20,983 bases of DNA from contig DMKW01000206.1 of the NCBI GenBank assembly GCA_003454135.1, positions 3,870-24,852 of the forward strand, read 5' to 3'. Below, in pieces: positions 15,066-20,983 of the stretch. The stretch's first letter is position 1, and each line of letters starts with the position of its first letter. The notes under the pieces are model-generated. The model saw nothing but the letters and a program-made list of their open reading frames with translations, made no database searches and had not been told where the DNA came from. The DNA comes from Microbacteriaceae bacterium. GTDB taxonomy: Bacteria > Actinomycetota > Actinomycetes > Actinomycetales > Microbacteriaceae. Made by a program: the position numbers and the translations under genes.

Positions 15066-16145
15066 TTACTTGGTCTCGTCGGCTGCGGCGGCAGCGACTG
15101 GCGTCTTCTTGGCGGCGGCAGGCTTGGCCGCGGTCCTGGGGGTCTTCTCGGCCTCGGTGGCCTCTGCCTCGATCTTGGCCTCGGCGGCCTCGTCGGAGAC
15201 GACGTGGTGCTCCGGAACGATGGTCGCGTCTGCGGCGGCCTCGTGCTCGGCGGCGGCGACATCCGCATCGTTTTCTTCGACCGGCGTTTCGGCGGCGATT
15301 ACCTCGGCGACCGCCTCGGTGTCCGACTCGACGGACTCGACGCGGCCGTCAACGGCCTCGATCTTCTCGGCCTCGGTCGACGGCGTCTCGGACGCGGCAA
15401 GCAGTTCGGCTTCCCACGCGGCGAGCGGCTCGACCTCTGCGCCCTCTGCGGGCTTCTGGTGACGCTGGATGAGGCCCTCGGCAGCGGCATCCGCAATGAT
15501 GCGGGTGAGCAGGCCGACGGAGCGGATGGCGTCGTCGTTACCCGGGATCGGGTACTGGACCTCGTCCGGGTCACAGTTGGTGTCGAGGATCGCGATCACC
15601 GGGATGCCGAGCTTGTGCGCCTCGTCGATCGCGAGGTGCTCCTTCTTGGTGTCGACGATCCAGATCGCGGACGGCGTCTTCGTGAGGTTGCGGATACCGC
15701 CGAGGCTCTTCTGCAGCTTCACCAGTTCGCGGCGCTGGATAAGCAGCTCCTTCTTGGTGTAGCCACGCGTGGTGTCGTCGAAGTCGACCTCTTCGAGTTC
15801 CTTCATGCGAGCGAGACGCTTCGACACGGTCTGGAAGTTGGTGAGGAGGCCGCCGAGCCAACGCTGGTTGACGAACGGCTGGCCGACGCGCTGCGCCTGC
15901 TCCTGGATCGAACCCTGGGCCTGCTTCTTGGTGCCCACAAAGAGGATGGTACCGCCGTGCGCGACGGTCTCCTTGACGTAGTCATAGGTCTTGTCGATGT
16001 ACTGCAGCGACTGCTGCAAGTCGATGATGTGGCTTCCCGAACGCTCGGTCAGAATGAAGCGCTTCATCTTCGGGTTCCAACGGCGGGTCTGGTGTCCGAA
16101 GTGCACGCCGCTGTCGAGCAACTGGCGGATGGTTACAACGGCCAT
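15066..16145 (-). CDS. rpsB: 30S ribosomal protein S2 with long acidic/Lys-Ala C-terminal tail
   Basis: S2 is a late-assembling protein of the small ribosomal subunit. Residues 1-229 are the complete S2 core, including LLDSGVHFGHQTRRWNPKMK, ILFVGTKKQAQ, NQRWLGGLLTNFQT and IPVIAILDTNCDPDEVQYPI. Residues 230-359 are a low-complexity tail rich in Glu, Ala and Asp. The tail ends in a Lys/Ala/Pro segment (AAKPAAAKKTPVAAAAADETK region), making the protein about 100 residues longer than typical S2. ATG at 16143-16145 follows AAGGAG at about 8 bases. It is first in the rpsB-tsf operon and has a roughly 250-base leader. Confidence 0.97.
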   Translation of the reverse strand: MAVVTIRQLLDSGVHFGHQTRRWNPKMKRFILTERSGSHIIDLQQSLQYIDKTYDYVKETVAHGGTILFVGTKKQAQGSIQEQAQRVGQPFVNQRWLGGLLTNFQTVSKRLARMKELEEVDFDDTTRGYTKKELLIQRRELVKLQKSLGGIRNLTKTPSAIWIVDTKKEHLAIDEAHKLGIPVIAILDTNCDPDEVQYPIPGNDDAIRSVGLLTRIIADAAAEGLIQRHQKPAEGAEVEPLAAWEAELLAASETPSTEAEKIEAVDGRVESVESDTEAVAEVIAAETPVEENDADVAAAEHEAAADATIVPEHHVVSDEAAEAKIEAEATEAEKTPRTAAKPAAAKKTPVAAAAADETK

Positions 16146-16476
16146 GAGCCGTCTCCTTATCTGCGTCGGCCGACCCCGGGCTCGTACACGCTCGCGCTTT
16201 TCGGGCACGTGCGTGTCACAACTCGGGACAGCGCATGACGCTATTTCAGTTTGTTATGGCCGCCGGTTGGAGGCCAATCCTGGTGCCCGGCGCGCATCCG
16301 CCCTGTTCAATTGAATGAACCCGGGACTGAGTGGATGTGGTGGCGTGTCTGTGAAGACTGTGGGCACGCGTAGTCACCCCGCGCGAAGCGGGATGCTCAG
16401 AAAAGTGTAGCACCGCTCCCACACCGGCTCGCATCCCGGCCGATCTCTCACCATCGGGCGGCGATCTCGGTGCGCA
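16146..16476. promoter_or_regulatory. Divergent region: rpsB promoter and long 5' leader
   Basis: These 331 bases hold no convincing gene. On the minus strand TACACT (16409-16404), preceded by TGC, is an extended -10 candidate that would give an rpsB leader of about 250 bases. Near the leader start CCCGC/GCGGG (16378-16392, loop of 5) is a perfect hairpin. GTTCA/TGAAC (16305-16320) forms a second inverted repeat. Long rpsB leaders are autoregulatory S2 sites in some bacteria; here that is inference. No clear promoter for the M23 gene is visible. Confidence 0.45.
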
Positions 16477-17076
16477 GTGACGATTTCGCCGCAATATTGT
16501 CGGGTGTTGCCCCCGATTGCGGCCGCCAGGTCAACCCGGCTTAGTTGCCTGGCGATCCTGCTCGCGCTCGTCCTGGCGTTGGTCTCCCCGGCGTCGTCGA
16601 CCGCCGAGTCCGCGGCGGGGGCAACTCCCCGGTGGGGCTGGCCGGTGAACGTGCCGCACCGAGTCATCCGGCCGTTCATCGCGCCCGAGACGACCTACGC
16701 GGCCGGGCACCGCGGGATCGACATCGCGTCGGCTCTCGGTTCGCCCGTGTTCGCTCCCGCGGATGGGGTGGTCTACTTCGTCGGCGTGGTCGTCGACCGT
16801 GCCGTGCTTTCGATCCGGCATCCGGGCGGTCTCGTCTCGAGCTTCGAGCCCGTCGACTCGCCCCTGGCCGCCGGAGCGGTCGTGCGTCGAGGCGATGTCG
16901 TCGGAACGGTCGGTGCCGGCGGCTTCGGCGACTCCGCTGGCGCTACCGGCTCAGGCCATTGCGCAAGCGCGTGCGTGCACTTCGGCGTTCGGCTCCTGGG
17001 GCAGTACGTGTCACCGCTCAACTATCTTGGCGGCATCCCCCGATCGGTGCTGCTGCCGACACGGTCGCCTCGGTGA
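16477..17076 (+). CDS. Exported M23-family (LytM-like) peptidase-like protein with an altered HxH motif
   Basis: The product has 199 residues. Residues 20-45 are a signal peptide (basic RSTRLSC, then LAILLALVLALVSPASS), so it acts outside the membrane. The LytM beta-domain covers about 75-185. The zinc ligands His78 and Asp82 (HRGID) and His168 (CVHFG) are present, but the first His of the usual HxH pair is Cys166. The enzyme may therefore be impaired, or belong to the actinobacterial CLH/CVH variant group that I recall from M23-like proteins. Cysteines 162 and 166 flank the site. The start is uncertain: GTG at 16477 and GTG at 16504 both keep the signal peptide, and neither has a good ribosome site. 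It is divergent from rpsB and convergent with the recombinase gene, whose stop is 13 bases away. Confidence 0.85.
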   Translation: MTISPQYCRVLPPIAAARSTRLSCLAILLALVLALVSPASSTAESAAGATPRWGWPVNVPHRVIRPFIAPETTYAAGHRGIDIASALGSPVFAPADGVVYFVGVVVDRAVLSIRHPGGLVSSFEPVDSPLAAGAVVRRGDVVGTVGAGGFGDSAGATGSGHCASACVHFGVRLLGQYVSPLNYLGGIPRSVLLPTRSPR

Positions 17077-17089
17077 CGGCCGAGGACGC

Positions 17090-18019
17090 CTACGCGCGAG
17101 GGTGCGCCGAACGATAACTCTCCGTGAGCCTCTCGGTGGAGACGTGCGTGTAGATCTGCGTCGTTCCGAGGCTCGCGTGGCCGAGGAGTTCCTGCACCGC
17201 GCGGAGGTCGGCTCCACCATCGAGAAGGTGCGTCGCCGCGGTGTGACGCAGGGTGTGGGGCCCGGACGGCCCGCTTCCGGGCAGTTCGGCGAGCAGAGTG
17301 GAGACCAGGGTGTAGACCGCTCGAGTGCCAAGCCGCTTTCCGCTCGAGGTGACGAAGAACGCCGGCGTAGGCTGCTCCGCGCCGTCGACGAGCCGCGGTC
17401 GCGCCTGCTCGAGATAGCGCACGATGGCGTTCCTGGCGGGCACGCCGAAGGGAACGACGCGCTCCTTCGACCCCTTCCCCACGACGCGCACCGTGAGCCG
17501 CCCGAGGTCGACGCTGTTCGTGTCGAGTCCGGTGACCTCGCTCACGCGGAGCGCGGACGCGTAGAGCAGTTCGATCACCGCGAGATCCCGGAGCGGCCCG
17601 GGGTCACCGCCCTCGGCGCGCGCCGCGAGCCAGGCGAAAATCCCATCGATATGGCCGCGGGTGAGCACTCGCGGTAGATGCTTGTCGGCCTTTGGTGCTC
17701 TCAGCCGGGTTGCGGCATCCGCGGCAAGTTCGCCCGTGCGTGCGAGCCACGCGGTGAGGCTTCGGGCGGCGGCGGACCGTCTCGCGAGGGTCGACTTGGC
17801 GAGACCGTGTTGCGAGCCGTCCCACAGCCAGTCGCGCAGCAGCTCGAGGGAGACGCCCTCGGCGCTCTCTACGCCCCGTGTGCGGGCGAAGTCTGCAAGC
17901 TGGGCCAGGTCGGACCGGTACGAGCGAACGGTGTTCTCGCTGAAGCCGCGTTCCGCGGAGAGATACACCGCGAACCGGCTGACGGCGTGATCGAGTTGCA
18001 CACCTCCATGGTGTCCCAT
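17090..18019 (-). CDS. xerC: Tyrosine recombinase, XerC type
   Basis: XerC with XerD resolves chromosome dimers at dif during division. The 309 residues comprise an N-terminal SAM-like DNA-binding domain (about 8-95, YLSAERGFSENTVRSYRSDL) and a catalytic domain (about 115-305). All catalytic residues are visible: Arg158 (ASALRVSEVTGL), Lys182 (VVGKGSKER), His255 and Arg258 (PHTLRHTAATHLL), His281 (LLGHASLGTT) and Tyr290 (QIYTHV). Length and spacing match XerC/XerD rather than phage integrases. The upstream metallophosphoesterase gene ends 56 bases away in the same direction. The family name is firm; XerC versus XerD is judged from the chromosomal position near dprA and rpsB. An alternative GTG start lies six codons downstream. 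Confidence 0.92.
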   Translation of the reverse strand: MGHHGGVQLDHAVSRFAVYLSAERGFSENTVRSYRSDLAQLADFARTRGVESAEGVSLELLRDWLWDGSQHGLAKSTLARRSAAARSLTAWLARTGELAADAATRLRAPKADKHLPRVLTRGHIDGIFAWLAARAEGGDPGPLRDLAVIELLYASALRVSEVTGLDTNSVDLGRLTVRVVGKGSKERVVPFGVPARNAIVRYLEQARPRLVDGAEQPTPAFFVTSSGKRLGTRAVYTLVSTLLAELPGSGPSGPHTLRHTAATHLLDGGADLRAVQELLGHASLGTTQIYTHVSTERLTESYRSAHPRA

Positions 18020-18075
18020 CGGGCCGCGATTGGCGGGCTCCCGTCTGGCGCGCCGATCAGCCCGGCACCGCGGGG

Positions 18076-19044
18076 TCAGGCTTCCTGGGCGGCGACCTCG
18101 GCAGGCGCGGACACCTCGACCGCCTGGGAGGCGCGCGGTGGCATCTTGCGCGAGAACGCCTCGAGCCGCTGTTCCGCCGTCATCGCCGATAGTTGCTCCA
18201 GGAAGGTGTCGGTGAATCGAGTGACCTCGGGAAACGCGCCGATGGGTACCACCGAATGCACGACCTGGTCGGCGTACACGTGTACCAGATTGAAGGCTTG
18301 CGACCCGTCGACCCCCGACAGATGATTGCGAGGTGCGCTCAGGTCCATTGTGTAGCAGGTCGCCGCGGCGACCGACACGGGAACGCCGGCGAAGACGCCG
18401 TGGGTCGTGTAATGCAGGTGGCCGGCGAGGATGCCGCGCACGTCGGTTCCGCGAATCACCGCGCCGAGCCTGTCTTGTCCGCGCAATTCGAGGAGTGCCA
18501 TGAGCGCGAGTGGGGTCGGGATGGGCGGGTGGTGCAAGGCGATGATCGTGCCGTGCGCTGCGGGGGCGGCGAGCTCCCCGGCGAGCCAGACGAGCTGGTC
18601 GTCGGTGAGGTCGCCGTGGTGGTAGCCGGGCACCGTGCTGTCGAGAGCGATGATGCGCAATCCGTTGATGTCGTAGACCCGGTCTTGAGAGGGCACGACC
18701 GCACCTCGCACGGGAACCTCACCGAGCAGCTCGGTCGCGAACTGCAGTCGCTCGTCGTGGTTGCCCATGACCCAGATAATCTGCGCCCCCATGCGTTCGG
18801 CCGCGGGTTCGACGATCTCGCGCAACCGCACATAGGCGTCCGGCTCGGCGAGGTCGGCGAGGTCGCCGGTGAAGACGATGGCCTCGGGATTGGTGCCGGA
18901 TCGCTCGAGCTGGGCGAGAGCCCGAATCAAGTTCTCGTGCGTTGGGATCTTGCCGTAGAGCGGACGCTCCCCGCCCAGGAAGTGGGTGTCGCTCACGTGC
19001 GCAATCACGTGGGCTGGGGCTGGATACTGTCCGAATTGGGTCAC
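18076..19044 (-). CDS. Calcineurin-like metallophosphoesterase (CpdA-like cyclic nucleotide phosphodiesterase)
   Basis: The 322-residue cytosolic protein has all the metal-binding motifs of the family: Asp19/His21 (HVSDTHF), Asp61 (FTGDLAD), Asn95/His96 (MGNHDE), His171 (ALHHPP) and His209/His211 (AGHLHY). This arrangement is that of class III cyclic-nucleotide phosphodiesterases such as CpdA or Rv0805, so cAMP hydrolysis is a reasonable but unproven role. Residues 265-322 are a variable tail ending in an Ala/Glu/Val-rich stretch. The GTG start at 19042-19044 has no ribosome site. TAGTCT lies 6 bases before it and could be the -10 of a leaderless transcript. It follows dprA after 96 bases. 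Confidence 0.9.
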   Translation of the reverse strand: MTQFGQYPAPAHVIAHVSDTHFLGGERPLYGKIPTHENLIRALAQLERSGTNPEAIVFTGDLADLAEPDAYVRLREIVEPAAERMGAQIIWVMGNHDERLQFATELLGEVPVRGAVVPSQDRVYDINGLRIIALDSTVPGYHHGDLTDDQLVWLAGELAAPAAHGTIIALHHPPIPTPLALMALLELRGQDRLGAVIRGTDVRGILAGHLHYTTHGVFAGVPVSVAAATCYTMDLSAPRNHLSGVDGSQAFNLVHVYADQVVHSVVPIGAFPEVTRFTDTFLEQLSAMTAEQRLEAFSRKMPPRASQAVEVSAPAEVAAQEA

Positions 19045-19140
19045 GCGACAAGACTAAAGGCGACCACCAGCAATCGCCGCCGGCCCTCGCCCCGGCCACC
19101 CCGCAGCTCCCCGCAGTTCCCCCGCGGCTCCTCGCCCGAC
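19045..19140 (-). promoter_or_regulatory. Gap between dprA and the phosphoesterase: hairpin with T-rich tail and candidate -10
   Basis: On the minus strand a short stem (GGCGAT paired with GTCGCC, one wobble) is followed by TTTAGTCTTGT. This could terminate dprA transcripts, and the same TAGTCT could be the -10 of the next gene. Upstream there is a G-rich stretch with CTGCGGGG repeated. All of this is weak. Confidence 0.35.
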
Positions 19141-20358
19141 TCATCGCCGCCGGTTCCACTCCCGATCGCTCTCGGACGCGAACCCCTCGAGCTCGATGGC
19201 CCCCAGCACCGCCGTGACGGTCGCCACGGAGAGCCCGCACCGGCCGGCGATGTCCACGACGGAGCGGGGCGATCGCGAACTCATCGCATCCAGCACACGC
19301 CCGCGTTCAGGCAACCGATCACCCTCTGCGCGCGAATCCGGCGCGCTCGACAGCGGGCGCAGTGGCGCAAGCTCGGCCATTTCGTCGGCGTTGGTCACGC
19401 ACACGGCGGCGAACTCCCGGATCAGCCGATGGCAGCCCGCGGACGCGGCCGAAGTAACCGGCCCGGGCACCGCTCCCAGTGGTCGACCGAGAGTGCCGGC
19501 GTGACCGGCCGTATTGAGCGAACCCGACCGCCAGCCGGCCTCCAGAACAACGGTCGCGAGGCTCGACGCCGCGATCAGCCGATTCCGCTGGAGGAAGCGC
19601 CACTTCGTGGGCGGGGATCCGCACGGCAGCTCGGAGACGACCGCGCCGGTCTCCACGATGCGAGTCAGGAGCGCGTCATGGCCGCTCGGATAGAACCGAT
19701 CCACCCCACCGGCGAGAAATGCGACGGTCTGGCCGCTGCTCGCGAGCGCCGCCCGGTGCGCCATCCCGTCGATGCCGTATGCCGCGCCGGACACGATCGT
19801 GTACCCGCGGTCGACGAGGCCGGCGGACGCCTCCATCGTGACGTGCTCGCCGTACCCGGTTGCCGCGCGTGCCCCAACGAGTGCAATCGAGGTCGGCAGG
19901 GTCTCGAGCGTCGATCTGTTGCCTCTGAGCCACAGGCCGATCGGGGCGTATTCGCCGAGATCGTCGAATCCCGCCGGCCAGACCGGATCACCGGGAACGA
20001 GCAGTTGCACTCGGAATCTCGCCGCCTGCCGAAGCGCGGTGAGAGCGATCGCCGCCTTGAGCCTCGGTTCCCAGCGCTCGAGCGCCGCCCGGATCTCGTC
20101 GAGCCGCACGATCACGCCGGCCTCGGCAAGGGTGCCGGCGATGCGCTCGACCGACCAGTGTTCGATCACGGCGGCGAGCGCCGCGCCCGCCCCGAGGGCG
20201 CCGACGAGTTCTCCGGCCGTGCGATCGCCCGGTTCGGCGATGCCCGTCCAACTCGCGCGGGCAAAGCGATCCCCCGCCTCGCCCTCCGACAGCTCTTCCC
20301 CCGCGATCGCACGCACGAGCGGCACCACGACGGCTTCATCGAGCCCGAACAGAGTCAC
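19141..20358 (-). CDS. dprA: DNA-processing protein DprA (Smf)
   Basis: DprA protects incoming single-stranded DNA and loads RecA on it. The 405-residue product contains the Rossmann-like core (about 115-325) with VGARAATGYGE, SGAAYGIDGMAHRAAL, GGVDRFYPSGH, RNRLIAASS and LEAGWRSGSLNTAGHA. A C-terminal winged-helix domain (about 350-400, VVDIAGRCGLSVATVTAVLG) and an N-terminal helical region complete it. The open frame extends far upstream inside the comM gene, but GTG at 20356-20358 with AAGGGGA before it starts the family-like sequence. It overlaps the comM stop by 4 bases (GTGA). Such genes are widespread in actinobacteria not known to be competent, so a repair role is also possible. Confidence 0.95.
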   Translation of the reverse strand: MTLFGLDEAVVVPLVRAIAGEELSEGEAGDRFARASWTGIAEPGDRTAGELVGALGAGAALAAVIEHWSVERIAGTLAEAGVIVRLDEIRAALERWEPRLKAAIALTALRQAARFRVQLLVPGDPVWPAGFDDLGEYAPIGLWLRGNRSTLETLPTSIALVGARAATGYGEHVTMEASAGLVDRGYTIVSGAAYGIDGMAHRAALASSGQTVAFLAGGVDRFYPSGHDALLTRIVETGAVVSELPCGSPPTKWRFLQRNRLIAASSLATVVLEAGWRSGSLNTAGHAGTLGRPLGAVPGPVTSAASAGCHRLIREFAAVCVTNADEMAELAPLRPLSSAPDSRAEGDRLPERGRVLDAMSSRSPRSVVDIAGRCGLSVATVTAVLGAIELEGFASESDREWNRRR

Positions 20359-20983
20359 AGTATTCCCCTTCTGAGGTAGAGAGCCCGGCCAACGTGCTCC
20401 GTCGTCGGGCGCGGTGAGCCGTCGAGATCGGCCATGGTCCAGGCCAACCGCAGCACGCGGTCGTAACCGCGCATCGTGAGACCGCCGCGTTCGAGGGCGC
20501 GGTCGATGGCTGCCGTCGCGGCCGACGGCAGCCTCGCGAACCGACCGCGCAGCCACGCCCCCGGCACTTGCGAGTTCAGTTGCCACGGCGTGCCGGCCAA
20601 CCGCTCGCCCGTGGCGCTGCGCGCCGCCGTGACCCGTTCCCTGGCTCGCCCGGTGGAGAGACCGGACGTGTCGCCGTCGATTCTCAGGCGCACGGCCGTC
20701 ACGCGGGAGATTCGCAGCTGGATGTCGATGCGGTCGAGCAGGGGACCGGACAGCCGCCCGAGATACCGTCGCCGAGCGTTCGGCGGACACACGCAGTCCG
20801 AATCGCGAGCACCGTACTGCCCGCACGGGCACGGATTCGCCGCCATCACGAGCTGGAACTGCGCGGGGAACTGCGCGACGGCATTGGCTCGATGGATGCT
20901 CACAACGCCGGATTCGAGCGGCTGGCGAAGGGCGTCCAGCACCGCCGGTTGGAACTCCGGGGCCTCATCCAGGAAGAGCACTC
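20355..20983 (-). CDS. comM: ComM/YifB-type AAA+ ATPase (Mg-chelatase-like), C-terminal part (5' end outside the window)
   Basis: The frame runs off the window, leaving 209 residues of a protein normally about 500 long. It begins at the Walker B strand VLFLDEAPEF and continues with LRQPLESGVVSIHRA, the cysteine-containing MAANPCPCGQYG and CVCPPNARRRYLGRLSGPLLDRID (sensor and arginine-finger region). The C-terminal helical domain contains TMRGYDRVLRLAWTMADLDG. In Vibrio, ComM is a branch-migration helicase for natural transformation. Here it is upstream of and overlaps dprA by 4 bases, so the two are translated together. The N-terminal Lon-like domain and Walker A must lie beyond the window. 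Confidence 0.93.
   Translation of the reverse strand, partial: VLFLDEAPEFQPAVLDALRQPLESGVVSIHRANAVAQFPAQFQLVMAANPCPCGQYGARDSDCVCPPNARRRYLGRLSGPLLDRIDIQLRISRVTAVRLRIDGDTSGLSTGRARERVTAARSATGERLAGTPWQLNSQVPGAWLRGRFARLPSAATAAIDRALERGGLTMRGYDRVLRLAWTMADLDGSPRPTTEHVGRALYLRRGIL

Noticed and set aside
16305..16320. GTTCA/TGAAC inverted repeat considered as a LexA (SOS) box
   Set aside because: The half-sites are in the opposite order to the actinobacterial GAAC-N4-GTTC type, and it lies in a ribosomal leader.
17090..18019. Tyrosine recombinase considered as an integrase of a mobile element
   Set aside because: Length, N-terminal domain and place next to dprA and rpsB fit housekeeping XerC. No tRNA, attachment repeat or element genes are nearby.
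18020..18075. CGGGCT/AGCCCG inverted repeat between the phosphoesterase and xerC considered as a terminator
   Set aside because: The stem is 6 bp with a long loop and no T-tract; not enough to call.
18193..20379. Plus-strand frame of 728 codons opposite the phosphoesterase and dprA
   Set aside because: It spans two unrelated certain genes and their intergenic gap on the other strand; composition is typical of a GC-rich shadow frame.

Overview
This window comes from a high-GC actinobacterial chromosome. Frequent GTG starts, a GlgE maltosyltransferase, two DivIVA-domain proteins and the block rpsB-tsf-pyrH-frr-cdsA all point to Actinomycetota. An over-represented GGATGCC/GGCATCC word fits Microbacteriaceae (Leifsonia/Cryobacterium-like), but that family assignment is inference from general familiarity, not from a search. 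I see no insertion sequence, prophage, CRISPR array, tRNA or rRNA; this is core chromosome.

Layout. (1) 1-3234, plus strand: the 3' half of glgE and complete glgB, abutting, the two polymerising and branching enzymes of the maltose-1-phosphate route to alpha-glucan. A perfect 9-bp hairpin separates them from a convergent pair. (2) 3272-5940, minus strand: a cysteine-free thioredoxin-fold/helical-repeat protein and, overlapping it by 4 bp and upstream in the operon, an unrecognised 586-residue membrane protein with a lipobox inside its third hydrophobic segment. (3) 5941-6253: divergent promoter region. (4) 6254-9319, plus strand: a 661-residue DivIVA-domain coiled-coil protein built around 27 uninterrupted 11-residue repeats, then an AI-2E-family membrane protein. 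(5) 9339-11071, minus strand: alpha/beta hydrolase, small zinc-ribbon protein and a secreted lytic transglycosylase. (6) 11119-16145, minus strand: translation and envelope block, read in the order rpsB, tsf, (strong hairpin), pyrH, frr, cdsA and a four-module DivIVA-repeat protein. (7) 16146-16476: divergent region with a long rpsB leader. (8) 16477-17076, plus strand: an exported M23-type endopeptidase-like protein. (9) 17090-20983, minus strand: a ComM-like AAA+ protein (cut by the window end), dprA, a metallophosphoesterase and a XerC-type tyrosine recombinase.

Themes. Several products act on or at the cell envelope: the lytic transglycosylase, the M23 protein, CdsA (CDP-diacylglycerol for phospholipids) and two DivIVA-domain proteins, a family that organises polar growth in actinobacteria. 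The least explained loci are the hendecad-repeat DivIVA protein coupled to an AI-2E permease, and the divergent operon of the membrane/lipobox protein with the redox-dead thioredoxin-fold protein. No complete new defence or mobile system is visible.
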